Source: Rothia mucilaginosa (GTDB lineage: Bacteria; Actinomycetota; Actinomycetes; Actinomycetales; Micrococcaceae). From it: DNA of 64,000 nt. The notes under the pieces were generated by a model. That model searched no databases. It was not told the origin of the DNA and was given only the letters and a program-made list of their open reading frames with translations. The stretch lies in the NCBI RefSeq assembly GCF_901875305.1, contig NZ_CABFLY010000001.1:124001-188000 (forward strand), given 5' to 3'. Positions 44,471 through 53,743 of this stretch are shown here, piece after piece. Each line of letters begins with the position of its first letter. The stretch's first letter is position 1. The position numbers and the translations under genes were made by a program.

Positions 44471-45637
44471 GTGGACCTTTTCGAATACCAGGCGCGCGAG
44501 CTCTTCGCTAAGCACGGCGTTCCCGTGCTCAAGGGCATTGTTGCGACCACCCCTGAAGAAGCAAAGGCAGCAGCTGAGGAAATCGGCGGCCTGACCGTCA
44601 TCAAGGCTCAGGTTAAGACCGGCGGCCGCGGTAAGGCTGGCGGCGTGAAGCTCGCCAAGTCCCCCGAAGAGGCTTACGAGCACGCTAAGGCAATTCTTGG
44701 CATGGACATTAAGGGCCACACCGTCCACCGCGTGCTGGTTGCTGACGGCGCAGATATCGCCGAGGAGTACTACTTCTCCCTGCTGCTGGACCGCGCAAAC
44801 CGCTCCTACCTGGCAATGTGCTCGGTTGAAGGCGGTATGGAGATTGAGCAGCTGGCAGCTGAGCGTCCCGAGGCACTGGCTAAGGTTGAGGTTGACCCGC
44901 TGGTCGGTCTGGACCAGGCAAAGGCTAAGGAAATCGCAAAGGCGGCAGGTTTCTCTGCAGAACTGCAGGAGAAGGTTGTTCCTGTCCTCGTCAAGCTGGG
45001 CGAGGTCTTCAGCAAGGAAGACGCAACCCTGGTTGAGGTTAACCCCCTCGTGCTGACCCCCGAGGGCACCATCCTGGCCCTGGACGGCAAGGTCTCCCTG
45101 GACGACAACGCAGAATTCCGCCAGCCCGAGCACGAGGCTCTCGTGGACAAGTCCGCAGAGAACCCGCTGGAAGCTAAGGCAAAGCAGTTCGACCTGAACT
45201 ACGTGAAGCTGGACGGCGAGGTTGGCATCGTTGGTAACGGTGCTGGTCTGGTGATGTCTACCCTGGACGTCGTTGCTTACGCTGGTGAGAACCACGGCAA
45301 CGTCAAGCCCGCTAACTTCCTTGATATTGGTGGCGGCGCATCCGCAGAGGTTATGGCTGCTGGCCTGGAAATCATTCTGGGCGACGAGCAGGTCAAGAGC
45401 GTTTTCGTGAACGTCTTCGGCGGCATCACCGCATGTGACGCAGTGGCAGACGGCATTGTGAAGGCTCTGGAGATCCTGGGCGACGCAGCAACCAAGCCCC
45501 TGGTTGTGCGCCTGGACGGCAACAACGTTGCTGAGGGCCGCCGCATCCTCTCCGAGGCGAACCACCCGCTGGTTGTTCTGGCTGAGACCATGGACTCCGG
45601 CGCTGACAAGGCAGCAGAGCTCGCTCACAAGGCGTAA
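44471..45637 (+). CDS. sucC: Succinyl-CoA synthetase (ADP-forming) beta subunit
   Basis: This 388-residue ATP-grasp subunit couples succinyl-CoA cleavage to nucleotide triphosphate formation in the TCA cycle. It begins [19 protein letters not shown], has [18 protein letters not shown], the metal-binding [19 protein letters not shown], and [18 protein letters not shown]. Length is normal. Start is GTG at 44471 with AAGGACA upstream. It forms an operon with sucD. Confidence 0.95.
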   Translation: MDLFEYQARELFAKHGVPVLKGIVATTPEEAKAAAEEIGGLTVIKAQVKTGGRGKAGGVKLAKSPEEAYEHAKAILGMDIKGHTVHRVLVADGADIAEEYYFSLLLDRANRSYLAMCSVEGGMEIEQLAAERPEALAKVEVDPLVGLDQAKAKEIAKAAGFSAELQEKVVPVLVKLGEVFSKEDATLVEVNPLVLTPEGTILALDGKVSLDDNAEFRQPEHEALVDKSAENPLEAKAKQFDLNYVKLDGEVGIVGNGAGLVMSTLDVVAYAGENHGNVKPANFLDIGGGASAEVMAAGLEIILGDEQVKSVFVNVFGGITACDAVADGIVKALEILGDAATKPLVVRLDGNNVAEGRRILSEANHPLVVLAETMDSGADKAAELAHKA

Positions 45638-45666
45638 TCGCCAGCAAAGGATTTCAAGGAAGTAAT

Positions 45667-46584
45667 ATGTCTATCTTTGTGAACAAGGACTCCAAGGTCA
45701 TCGTTCAGGGTATCACCGGTGGCGAGGGTACCAAGCACACCGCACGCATGCTCGCAGCTGGCACCAACATTGTGGGTGGCGTGAACGCCCGCAAGGCCGG
45801 CACCACCGTCACCCACAAGGCAAAGGACGGCTCCGATGTTGAGCTGACCGTGTTCGGTACCGTGGCCGAGGCCATGGAGAAGACCGGCGCAAACGTCTCC
45901 ATCGTGTTCGTTCCCCCGGCCTTCACCAAGGCGGCAGTTCTCGAGGCTATCGAGGCTAAGATCGGCCTCGTCGTCGTTATCACCGAGGGTGTTCCGGTTC
46001 AGGATTCCGCAGAGTTCTGGGCAGCTGCTAAGGCATCCGTGGACGAGAACGGCAAGCAGATTACCCGTATCATCGGCCCCAACTGCCCCGGCATCATCTC
46101 CCCCGAGGAGTGCCTGGTCGGTATTATCCCGGCGAACATCACCGGCAAGGGCAAGATCGGCCTGGTTTCCAAGTCCGGTACCCTGACCTACCAGCTGATG
46201 TACGAGCTGGCTGACATTGGTTTCACCACCGCTATCGGTATCGGTGGCGACCCCATTATCGGCACCACCCACATCGACGCTCTGGAAGCCTTCGAGGCTG
46301 ACCCCGAGACCGAGGCAATCGTCATGATTGGTGAGATTGGTGGTGACGCTGAGGAGCGTGCCGCTGAGTACATCAAGGCAAACGTGACCAAGCCTGTCGT
46401 CGGTTACATTGCAGGCTTCACCGCTCCCGAGGGTAAGACCATGGGCCACGCAGGCGCTATTGTCTCCGGTTCCTCCGGTACCGCTCAGGCGAAGAAGGAA
46501 GCTCTGGAAGCAGTAGGTGTGAAGGTCGGTAAGACCCCCTCCGAGGCTGCAAACCTGATGCGCGAAATCTTCGCAGCGAAGTAA
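45667..46584 (+). CDS. sucD: Succinyl-CoA synthetase alpha subunit
   Basis: This 305-residue subunit carries the CoA site and the phospho-histidine. It has [17 protein letters not shown] at the N-terminus, [21 protein letters not shown]-like [12 protein letters not shown], and the active histidine in [22 protein letters not shown] stands before the ATG, 29 bp after sucC. Together the two make the standard TCA-cycle heterodimer or heterotetramer. Confidence 0.95.
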   Translation: MSIFVNKDSKVIVQGITGGEGTKHTARMLAAGTNIVGGVNARKAGTTVTHKAKDGSDVELTVFGTVAEAMEKTGANVSIVFVPPAFTKAAVLEAIEAKIGLVVVITEGVPVQDSAEFWAAAKASVDENGKQITRIIGPNCPGIISPEECLVGIIPANITGKGKIGLVSKSGTLTYQLMYELADIGFTTAIGIGGDPIIGTTHIDALEAFEADPETEAIVMIGEIGGDAEERAAEYIKANVTKPVVGYIAGFTAPEGKTMGHAGAIVSGSSGTAQAKKEALEAVGVKVGKTPSEAANLMREIFAAK

Positions 46585-46601
46585 ACAACATAGTATTGCG
46601 G

Positions 46602-46642
46602 CAGATGCCGGTAGTCGTCGAGACTATCGGCATCTGTGCTTT
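46602..46642 (+). terminator. Terminator of sucCD
   Basis: A 15-bp stem with one wobble (46602-46616 with 46622-46636) and a 5-nt loop; TGCTTTAA follows. Confidence 0.75.
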
Positions 46643-46862
46643 AATCGAAAACAGACGTGGATTCCTGCTCGCATGAGCCGCCTATCTGGCATCTGTGTTT
46701 GGGATATATATCGTGCATTAGAAAGAAATTTTATGCACAATATATAAAAATATGCATTAATGAGTGTTTAATTCTTATATACTTGAGGGCATTGAAGCTA
46801 ATCAGAAGTGTATTTGATTAGTCTTCAATAAAACTCATCGTATAAAAGGAGAATATTCACTC
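46643..46862 (+). promoter_or_regulatory. AT-rich leader of the Tat-secreted protein gene
   Basis: This stretch is clearly richer in A and T than its surroundings. GTGCAT (46713-46718) and ATGCAC (46733-46738) form an inverted repeat, and a third TGCATTA occurs nearby. AAAGGAGAA precedes the ATG. The base composition suggests a foreign or strongly regulated promoter. Confidence 0.45.
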
Positions 46863-47786
46863 ATGACACAGCCCATTTCTCGCCGTGCCGTAGCTAAGGC
46901 CGGCATCTGGTCTGCGCCTGTTGTCGCAGCTTCCGCAGCAGTGCCCGCCTACGCCGCATCCAAGGAAGTTACCATCCAGCACGGCTTGTTCGTTAGCGCT
47001 CAGTACGGTGGTGGCTTTATTGGTTATACTTCGTCCACCAGCACCGGCCCCGTCCACCCGACCAGCCCTGATGCCTACTTCGCATCTAACTATGAATCTG
47101 ACCTGAACTGGGACGACAACGCATCCAAGCCCACCAACCCTGATTTGTACGTTAACGGTGAAGGCAAATTTACCCCGGTCAATAACTCCCAGACTGCTTC
47201 TCCTGGTTCCTATGTGGCTGCCAGCGGTTTCTGGTGGTCGGTGCCGACCACTAAGGAAGCAAGCGGTAGTGCATACATCGCTAACTCCACTGCAACCTTG
47301 TCTAAAGGGGCAACCTTCGTGACCGAGGTTGAGTTCACTGTGCCTGCTGGGGCGGTAAACTCTGCTAAGACCGGCAAGATTAACGGTAAGGTATGGGGTC
47401 CGAACAACCGTTCCGCATTGACTGGTATCAACGTTGAGCTAATTGCATCGGCAGGCCAGTCAAAGTACCTGTCCATTGCACAGACCGCAGGTAACTGGTC
47501 TGCAGGGGTGCCCACTGTCACCAAGAACTCCGATGGTACCTACACCTTCAAGGGCCGTATCACCTTTACCACCACTAAGGCGTATACCCTGAAGCAATCT
47601 GGTAGCAAGTACTATGGACAGGTTGTTATTATGCCCGCACAGGTTAGCTTTTCTCCGGCGCTGGGATGGATCTCCTACAAGCAGACCTCCAGCATCCAGA
47701 ACGCTACTATTAGCTACACTGGTAACGGATACAGCGACACCCTTGTGCTGTCTGGCGAAGCAACCACCTCCCAGATTAATCCCTAA
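46863..47786 (+). CDS. Tat-exported protein of unknown function
   Basis: This 307-residue protein starts with a twin-arginine signal (SRRAVAKAG, then a hydrophobic stretch and AYAAS as cleavage site at about residue 32). The mature part is rich in Ser, Thr, Gly, Tyr and Asn and looks mostly beta-stranded, like a secreted adhesin or matrix protein. There is no sorting signal or membrane anchor and no cysteine. I recognise no family. It sits alone between terminators, and its codon use is a little less GC-biased than that of sucCD. It may belong to a genus-specific family. Confidence 0.72.
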   Translation: MTQPISRRAVAKAGIWSAPVVAASAAVPAYAASKEVTIQHGLFVSAQYGGGFIGYTSSTSTGPVHPTSPDAYFASNYESDLNWDDNASKPTNPDLYVNGEGKFTPVNNSQTASPGSYVAASGFWWSVPTTKEASGSAYIANSTATLSKGATFVTEVEFTVPAGAVNSAKTGKINGKVWGPNNRSALTGINVELIASAGQSKYLSIAQTAGNWSAGVPTVTKNSDGTYTFKGRITFTTTKAYTLKQSGSKYYGQVVIMPAQVSFSPALGWISYKQTSSIQNATISYTGNGYSDTLVLSGEATTSQINP

Positions 47787-47885
47787 TCTGATTTTTCTTG
47801 GGGCCTCAGCTTAATGCCCTGTGAGGTTGAACCCTCGCAGCTGCCTGTATCGTGCTGAGCGGTGAAGGTGTAGTAGAGAGTGATG

Positions 47886-47930
47886 AACCCCCGGTGAGTG
47901 AGTTCAACTCATTTGCCGGGGGTTTCCGTC
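47886..47930 (+). terminator. Terminator between the Tat-secreted protein and mbfA genes
   Basis: AACCCCCGG (47886-47894) pairs with CCGGGGGTT (47916-47924), with TGAGT/ACTCA pairing inside. It lies between convergent genes. Confidence 0.75.
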
Positions 47931-48015
47931 TGCTCAGAATGAAGCGCCCACGGGGGAGTGCAGGGCATACTTGAGCGGCTATATACACTTGTCGAAAGCT
48001 TATAAGGGAGTCAGA

Positions 48016-49170
48016 TTAGCCAGCCGTCGTACCAAATGCCAGACCCAGTAGGTAGGTCACGAACGCCGCACCGTAGCCAATTAGAATCTGGCGAATACCG
48101 CGCTTGAGCGGGGACGCACCCGAGAGCAGGCCCACCACGCCGCCGGTGAAGCCCAGCGCCGCACCCACAAACAGCAGAGAAAGCACCATCGCACCCAGAC
48201 CCGACATACCGAAGATATAGGGCAGAATCGGAATCAGTGCGCCCGAGGCAAAGAACGCAAAGGACGCCGCGGCGGCACCAATATCGGTGCCCAGAGCCAC
48301 GTTCTCTTCATGCTCATCATCGTCACGGTGCGACAGTGACGGATCACAATCGCAATCCAGATAGCCGAAACGCTCCATCGCGCGGTGATGCGCAGCCTCC
48401 GGATCCATGCCACGGGCACGGTAGATAAGCTCCAGCTCGTTCGCATCCAGGTCCAGGTCGCCCGCCACGCGCAAGGTCACCTGGGTCGGTAGGGAGGCGT
48501 CCAGCAGCTCACGCTGAGAACGCACCGAGACGAACTCGCCCGCCGCCATTGACAGCGCACCCGCCAGCAGGCCGGCAACACCCGAGAGCAGAACCATCGA
48601 GCTGGATGTGCCCGAGGCGGTAATACCCATAGTTAGCGCGAGGTTCGAGACCAAACCGTCATTGGCGCCAAAGACCGCCGCACGGAAATTACCCGAGAGT
48701 TTCTCGCGGCCGCTAGTCGCCAGTGCGCGAATAATTTCCTCGTGAATTGCCTCGTCAGCGGCCATCTCCTCGGTAGCGTCCGGATCCTCAGCGTAAGGGG
48801 AGCGGGACTCCGCACGCTGCGCCATCGCCAGAATAAACACCGAACCGAAGTTCTTCGCCAAGAACTGCAGGAGTAGGGACTGCATGGACGGGCGCACGTG
48901 AACATCCGCGTGTTCACCGAGCATGTCACGCCAATGCTGCTGGTGGCGCTTCTCAGCCTCGGCAACCTGCAACAAGATTTCGCGGTCGGTGCCCTCAGCA
49001 CGGCGCGCCAGGTAACGGTAGATGCGCGCCTCCGACTCTTCATCGGCCAGGTAGCGGCGCCATCGCTTAATCTGGGCGGGGGAGGGGTCGTTGACCGCCC
49101 GATGGCGTGCCGGCTCGTTCTGGAGCATCTCGGCTTCAGTGCCGTGCTCATAGGGTGCGTGCGTACTCAT
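48016..49170 (-). CDS. MbfA-like ferritin-VIT1 fusion (iron/manganese exporter)
   Basis: This 384-residue protein has an N-terminal rubrerythrin-like ferritin domain (about residues 25-155, with YRYLARRAEGTDREILLQVAE and EKRHQQHW, giving the Glu/His di-iron ligands). A VIT1/CCC1 membrane domain follows (about 165-384, with AAVFGANDGLVSNLALTMGI and AAGEFVSVRSQREL, and five hydrophobic segments). Membrane-bound ferritin MbfA in rhizobia exports iron and protects against peroxide. GGAAGGG precedes the ATG at 49170, which is preferred to two upstream in-frame starts. Dps lies directly upstream on the same strand. Confidence 0.85.
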   Translation of the reverse strand: MSTHAPYEHGTEAEMLQNEPARHRAVNDPSPAQIKRWRRYLADEESEARIYRYLARRAEGTDREILLQVAEAEKRHQQHWRDMLGEHADVHVRPSMQSLLLQFLAKNFGSVFILAMAQRAESRSPYAEDPDATEEMAADEAIHEEIIRALATSGREKLSGNFRAAVFGANDGLVSNLALTMGITASGTSSSMVLLSGVAGLLAGALSMAAGEFVSVRSQRELLDASLPTQVTLRVAGDLDLDANELELIYRARGMDPEAAHHRAMERFGYLDCDCDPSLSHRDDDEHEENVALGTDIGAAAASFAFFASGALIPILPYIFGMSGLGAMVLSLLFVGAALGFTGGVVGLLSGASPLKRGIRQILIGYGAAFVTYLLGLAFGTTAG

Positions 49171-49575
49171 AAATCCCTTCCGCATGATGCGGTGCGTGCG
49201 GGGTATCTGGCCCCGCATACGTTGATAATGCGTTCAAATCTGTGTTGACCAGTGAACCACTGTAAAGCACTTGGAATCGGAAATCTAGGACGGCTCCACC
49301 GGGTGTTGAACTTCGCCGTAACGTACTTTTAGGTGCCCCTGCATCAAGGAATCTGCCCAAGTCGAGGCGCCGGAGCAGCACCTTGAGAGACTTCGAGGGA
49401 GAGGGGGCAGTGGCACGGGTACGCAAACGGGCGGGTGTCCCCACATGGTGCGTGGGGACGCCCGCCCGAAGGTAAGCACCTACACCCCGGATAGCGGGCC
49501 GGGGCGCCCAATCAGCCGGTAGCGGCCGGGATAAATCTGGCGATGACCGGCCGATTGGCTTGAATTGGTTCGGAT
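49171..49575 (-). promoter_or_regulatory. Intergenic region between dps and mbfA
   Basis: About 400 bp. Just past the dps stop an interrupted inverted repeat spans 49509-49558 (CCAATC...GATTGG arms plus GCCGGT/ACCGGC). A stronger hairpin pairs 49429-49443 with 49453-49467 over 15 bp. Both may end dps transcription. The segment nearest mbfA is more AT-rich and should hold its promoter. No gene is seen. Confidence 0.5.
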
Positions 49576-50079
49576 TTACTCGGAAATCTCGCCTGCGCTG
49601 TTCTCAAGGAATGCGCGGATGAACCACTGGAACTTCTCCAGCTCGGCGATCTGGCCAATCAGCAGGTCCTCGGTGATGGGGTCGGTCTCGCCAGCGAAGG
49701 CCCGTGCCTTGCGGTGAGCCTCAATCACGCGGGTGTACACGTCGTTCAGGGCATGCAGGTGGTCGGCAACGCGTGCACGATTAACGGGGTAGTCCTCAAC
49801 GGTGCGCTGTGCGACCAGGGCACCAGCCAGGCCGTTGGGGGTTGCACCCAGGGTGGCCATACGCTCTGCGATGGCATCGACGAACTCGCGAACGGTGTCG
49901 ACCTGGGGGTCAATCATTTCGTGAACTGCGATGAAGCCGGGGCCGGTCACGTTCCAGTGAGCGTGCTTCAGAATCAGGTGCAGGTCGTTCAGGTCGTGCA
50001 GGCGAGCCTGGAGGACGTTGGAGAGTTCCTTACCGGTCTCGAGGGTCAGGCCGGGAGCGGTGTACTTTGCGAATGCCAT
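49576..50079 (-). CDS. dps: Dps-family DNA-protecting ferritin
   Basis: This 167-residue protein forms a 12-mer that oxidises and stores iron with peroxide, and can shield DNA. The ferroxidase ligands are visible in HLILKHAHWNVTGPGFIAVHEMID and in the following DEFVDAIAERM-type helix (VREFVDAIAERMATLG). AAGGAGAAC precedes the ATG at 50079, so the longer frame upstream is not used. The promoter region carries a Fur/PerR-like palindrome. The neighbouring MbfA-like gene suggests joint iron detoxification. Confidence 0.9.
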   Translation of the reverse strand: MAFAKYTAPGLTLETGKELSNVLQARLHDLNDLHLILKHAHWNVTGPGFIAVHEMIDPQVDTVREFVDAIAERMATLGATPNGLAGALVAQRTVEDYPVNRARVADHLHALNDVYTRVIEAHRKARAFAGETDPITEDLLIGQIAELEKFQWFIRAFLENSAGEISE

Positions 50080-50205
50080 AGTGTTCTCCTTTGGGGTGTT
50101 GCGTTGTGCTGTTGCGGTTCGTTTCGGCCCGTGGTGGGTTGCTTTGGTGGTCACTGCTGCCCGGGTCGAATCGTCACTATCGAGTTAATCACTTGGTGGA
50201 CCCAA

Positions 50206-50234
50206 TGTCAATCACTATTATGAGTAATTCGTAA
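50206..50234 (-). promoter_or_regulatory. dps promoter -35 with adjacent 17-bp palindrome
   Basis: On the reverse strand TTGACA (50206-50211) is a perfect -35 element. Seven bases upstream of it lies TTATGAGTAATTCGTAA (50218-50234), an interrupted palindrome of 17 bp whose arms differ only by transitions. The form resembles Fur/PerR boxes. PerR, FurA or another peroxide/iron sensor is inferred. Confidence 0.5.
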
Positions 50235-50268
50235 TAAATCGTCATGGGGTGGGTCGGTTGCAAACTGT

Positions 50269-50931
50269 CTAACGGTCCGCCAGGGCGCGAACCGCATCCA
50301 GATTCAGCTCCTCGTGGTTCATGCGCACGGTACCCAGCTCCGCCGGGACCTCCAGCTCACCCGGCACCACAATCACGCGCATACCCGCCGCGGTTGCACT
50401 GCGCACACCCGAGGGGGAGTCCTCAATCGCCACGCACTGAGTCGGATCAACACCCAGACGCTCCGCGGCCAGCAGATAGGGCTGCGGGTTGGGCTTGGGG
50501 TGGGTGGTCTCGTCGTTGCCAATAATCACCGAGAAGGTACCCTCGGGGGCGGCGTCGGCAGTGCGGCGTGCAATGGAAGTGGTTGCATTTGTAACGATGG
50601 CTGCGGGGATGTGCGCGTCGCGGACCTCGCGCAGGAAAGGTTCGATGCCGTGCAGAAATTCAACCTCGCAATGCGAGAGGGCCTCACGTACCTTGCCCAC
50701 GAGCAAATCGTTAATCTGCTCGTCGGGCAGGTTTACGCCGCGCTCACGCAGGCGGTCCAGGGTGAACTGCATGGATAGGCCCAGGCAGTCGAGAGTGTCT
50801 TGTTCGGTCCAGGTGCCGCCGAAGTCTGCGGCGAGTTCCTGTTTGGCAGCTGCCCAGACGGGTTCGGTGTCGACCAGGGTTCCGTCGTGGTCGAAGAGGA
50901 TGGCGGCGGGAAAGGTGTTTGTAGTCGTCAT
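50269..50931 (-). CDS. HAD-superfamily phosphatase (beta-phosphoglucomutase-like)
   Basis: This 220-residue subfamily I HAD hydrolase has the nucleophile motif LFDHDGTLVDTE near residues 12-23, a small helical cap, motif II IVTNATTS, the lysine in THPKPNPQPYL, and motif IV AIEDSPSGVRSA. It is shorter than, and clearly different from, the other HAD protein at 5199-5963. Substrate is unknown. It ends a two-gene unit with the NAD(P)-binding protein gene, which lies 18 bp upstream on the same strand. Confidence 0.82.
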   Translation of the reverse strand: MTTTNTFPAAILFDHDGTLVDTEPVWAAAKQELAADFGGTWTEQDTLDCLGLSMQFTLDRLRERGVNLPDEQINDLLVGKVREALSHCEVEFLHGIEPFLREVRDAHIPAAIVTNATTSIARRTADAAPEGTFSVIIGNDETTHPKPNPQPYLLAAERLGVDPTQCVAIEDSPSGVRSATAAGMRVIVVPGELEVPAELGTVRMNHEELNLDAVRALADR

Positions 50932-50949
50932 GCTTTTAAGCCTACCGGT

Positions 50950-51621
50950 TTATTTCTGAGGTGCTCGTAGGGCGACATTGTCGGTTGTGACCAAAAAATC
51001 TGTGCCCGCGTTCCGGGGGTCTTCTGCAATGGTGAGCAGGGCGTCGGCAACGTCCTCGCGGGCAATGGTTGGGATGCCCGCAGTTCGCTCGACACTCGCC
51101 ATACCAAACAACTTCACCCCGCCCTTGCCGGGCTTGTCGGTCAGCCTGCCCGGATGCGCACGTGAAATATACGACTGATATTCGGCGACCAAGGCGTCCG
51201 CCTTAATCTTGTCGGTGAAAATGCCGCGCATGATGACCTTGCAGACCAGGCGCATGGGCAGGGACGCGGTCCGCACCGTATCGCCCACGCCGTAGGCGCT
51301 CATCAGAACGCAGTGCTTCATGCCTGCGCCTGTGACCGCTTCCATAATGAGCGGCAGGCGTTCCTGCATGAAGGTGGTATGCAGAAACTCCCGTACCGTG
51401 GCTTTCTGGCCCAGGGTGCCCACCATGACATCCTGCCCGGAAGAAGCTGCGGCGAGTCGCTCGGCATCATCTAGAGTGCCGGGAATAATCGTGAGGTTCG
51501 GGTGGGTTCCCAGTAGCGTTCGCGCCTTATGGGGGTTGCGCACATAGGCGGTGACGTCTAGTGCTTTGCGGGTGAAATGGCGACCGGTGCGGCCGGTTGC
51601 GCCTAGAACCAGTATTTTCAT
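50950..51621 (-). CDS. NAD(P)-binding atypical SDR (NmrA/SDR-like)
   Basis: This 223-residue Rossmann protein starts MKILVLGATGRTGRHFTRKAL, the atypical SDR glycine motif. It continues with VTAYVRNPHKA and later MSAYGVGD, placing it with NAD(P)H-binding proteins such as BlvrB/YwnB types. The usual YxxxK catalytic pair is not clear, so it may sense redox cofactor or reduce flavin or quinone. GGGGA precedes the ATG at 51621. It lies just left of the repeat-bounded MerR cassette. Confidence 0.72.
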   Translation of the reverse strand: MKILVLGATGRTGRHFTRKALDVTAYVRNPHKARTLLGTHPNLTIIPGTLDDAERLAAASSGQDVMVGTLGQKATVREFLHTTFMQERLPLIMEAVTGAGMKHCVLMSAYGVGDTVRTASLPMRLVCKVIMRGIFTDKIKADALVAEYQSYISRAHPGRLTDKPGKGGVKLFGMASVERTAGIPTIAREDVADALLTIAEDPRNAGTDFLVTTDNVALRAPQK

Positions 51622-51679
51622 GTGGGTCCCCATTCTGAGTTGCGCTTGTGGGAGCCTGTAGGCATCCAATGCGGTCAGT

Positions 51680-51711
51680 ATAACAATGCAGTTTTGACTG
51701 GGGCTTTTGTT
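51680..51711 (+). repeat. Left copy of a 32-bp direct repeat
   Basis: This copy, starting ATAACAATGCAGTTTTGACT, is identical to 54699-54730 in the same orientation. Weaker similarity continues for about 15 bases beyond it. The two copies bracket the aldo/keto reductase-MerR-MFS cassette. Confidence 0.9.
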
Positions 51712-51876
51712 CGGGAGGCAGGGGCTTGCGGTGCGTGGCGAAGATGTAGCAATCGACCCGAATGCGGCCGAACCTGAAGTAACCCCCGAAACAAGCCAAA
51801 CTGTTAACCAGTGGGTGAATACCTTGAGTGTTCAACCTAGGTGAATGCGGCGTCACATCTTACGAAGCAAGCCATA

Positions 51877-53205
51877 TTAGTTCTCGAGCTTGCGTGTTGC
51901 GGCGAGCATGACGAGCAGTGCTACGACCATGAGGATGGCCGAAACAGTCAATGGCGTCGAATAGTGCGGACTAAACGCGAGAAGACTGGTAAGTCCGGCA
52001 ACTCCCGTAGTAGCACCCATTTGGTGGCCGGTGTTGACGATGCCGGAAGCAGCTCCCGCCTCGCTGGGGCTGCTTTGCCAGATTCCCACCGAGGTGATTG
52101 GGCCAAAGGACGCACCCTGCCCAAGTCCAGCGAGGACCATGCCAAGTAGGAGAATTGGGAGGGAGCCGTGCATGCCCCAGGCGATCAAGCCGAGCCCCGC
52201 GGCAGTGCTCGCAAGTCCAGTTAGGAGCAGGCGCCGGAGCCCGAAACGAGTGACAAGGGAACTGACCATAATCCCGGTGGCACCATGCGGGACGCAATTG
52301 ACGAGCATGAGCAAACCGGCGGTCAGGGCAGAGTATCCCAGGGTGAGCTCAAAGTATTGGGCGGTCATGAAGAGCATGCCGAAAAGGGACGCGGCAAACA
52401 GGAGTCGGGCAATTAGTGTCAGGCCACGAACCCGGTGACGCCACAGGTGCTCGGGAAGAATTGGCACAGAAGCTTTACGCTCCCATGCGACTGCCATGAC
52501 AAGAACGATTGCCCCAATTATTCCTGGCAGAACACTGCGTTCCACTAGGGCTAGGGTGATCAGAAACATGGAACCGGTCAGCAGGACCGCACCCAGCACG
52601 TCGAACCGGCCCGGCCGTGGAGGTAAAGCAGGTAAAAACCGCACGGCAAGCACGAGTACTACCACCGCGATGGGGACATTAATCCAGAACCCGAACCGCC
52701 AAGATAAGAAAGTAGTGATCAACCCGCCGATCAGCATGCCGCCAGAGGATCCCAGACCGGCCATTGTGCCGTAGGCAGCTGTGGCTCGGGTCCGTTTGAC
52801 CGTGTCATGAAAGACGGCCGTAATGAGCGTCAGGGACGTGGGCGCAACTACAGCAGCGCCAAGGCCCTGCAGGGCACGTGCAGCGATTAGGATATGAGCG
52901 GTTGAGGCCATTCCCACGATCAGGGAAGCCACCGCGAAGACGATCAGACCGCCCAAGAAAACACGGGTACGGCCCCACACTTCACCCAATTGTGCGCCCA
53001 GTAAGAGTGCCCCGCCAAAGGCCAGAGTGTAAGCATCTTGCACCCAGGACATTTCGGCAGCACTAAGACCAAGATCTGCCTTCATCACCGGTATGGAAGT
53101 AAAGACTATGGAAGAATCCAGTAGGATCATGAAATACGTTAATAGAATCAGAATGAGGACCGGCTTTTCCTGGGGCGTGAACCGGACACTGTCGTTTATT
53201 GACAA
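51877..53205 (-). CDS. MFS drug:proton antiporter (DHA2, 14-TM type)
   Basis: This exporter of about 442 residues has 12 to 14 hydrophobic segments. Motif A appears as AQLGEVWGRTRVFLGG, motif C-like sequence follows in segment 5 (GLGSSGGMLIGGLIT), and LDSSIVFTSIPVMKADLGLS marks segment 1 of the DHA2 family (D1 motif). It should pump a hydrophobic toxic compound out of the cell. TTG at 53205 has AAAGGAAG nine bases upstream and is preferred; a GTG at 53253 in the same frame is the alternative. It is the last gene of the MerR-controlled cassette. Confidence 0.82.
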   Translation of the reverse strand: MSINDSVRFTPQEKPVLILILLTYFMILLDSSIVFTSIPVMKADLGLSAAEMSWVQDAYTLAFGGALLLGAQLGEVWGRTRVFLGGLIVFAVASLIVGMASTAHILIAARALQGLGAAVVAPTSLTLITAVFHDTVKRTRATAAYGTMAGLGSSGGMLIGGLITTFLSWRFGFWINVPIAVVVLVLAVRFLPALPPRPGRFDVLGAVLLTGSMFLITLALVERSVLPGIIGAIVLVMAVAWERKASVPILPEHLWRHRVRGLTLIARLLFAASLFGMLFMTAQYFELTLGYSALTAGLLMLVNCVPHGATGIMVSSLVTRFGLRRLLLTGLASTAAGLGLIAWGMHGSLPILLLGMVLAGLGQGASFGPITSVGIWQSSPSEAGAASGIVNTGHQMGATTGVAGLTSLLAFSPHYSTPLTVSAILMVVALLVMLAATRKLEN

Positions 53206-53283
53206 AAGAACGTTCTTCCTTTGAGTAGAATGTGGGGTCGTTTTTGGGCGCACGAAATCCAGGTAGGCTGGGAATCGTCCTGC

Positions 53284-53736
53284 CTACCTGCGGTTAGTGT
53301 TCTGAAGAAGGCTAATCCAGGCAATCTTAGATGACACTGGGGCCGACAGATTCGATTGGTATTCAATCTCGCCGGAACGCACTCCGGCATAGAACTCCAT
53401 CTTCGAATCAATAAACTCCAGCTTCTCCTTAAGTAGTGCGATTTTGTCCTCAACAACCTGGCGTTGCGCAATCAGCATGACTTCGCGCTCCGGGATGCTC
53501 TCTTCTCCCTGGAGACAAAGTTCCATGTAATGGCGCATTTGCTCGATACCCATGCCGCATTCGCGCAGGCAGTGCAGGCCCTTGAGCCAGGCGATGTCGT
53601 GGTCGTCAAAGACACGGTAGTTGTTCTCATCTCGCACTACTCGGGGGACTAAACCGATTTTGCAGTAGTAGCGCACGGTTTCAACCGCGATACCACTGGC
53701 CTCAGCTGCTTCCTTCGTTGAATACAACCTGTTCAT
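53284..53736 (-). CDS. MerR-family transcriptional regulator
   Basis: This 150-residue regulator has the MerR winged helix at its start (YSTKEAAEASGIAVETVRYY, then NNYRVFDDHDIAWLKGLHCLRECGM), the dimerisation coiled coil (REVMLIAQRQVVEDKIALLKEKLEFID), and a short effector tail. There is no cysteine cluster for metal binding in the tail, so an organic or redox signal is more likely than a metal. The ATG at 53736 is at the domain start. It lies seven bases downstream of the aldo/keto reductase gene. A matching operator stands at 54646-54676. Confidence 0.9.
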   Translation of the reverse strand: MNRLYSTKEAAEASGIAVETVRYYCKIGLVPRVVRDENNYRVFDDHDIAWLKGLHCLRECGMGIEQMRHYMELCLQGEESIPEREVMLIAQRQVVEDKIALLKEKLEFIDSKMEFYAGVRSGEIEYQSNLSAPVSSKIAWISLLQNTNRR

Positions 53737-53743
53737 GAGTGCC

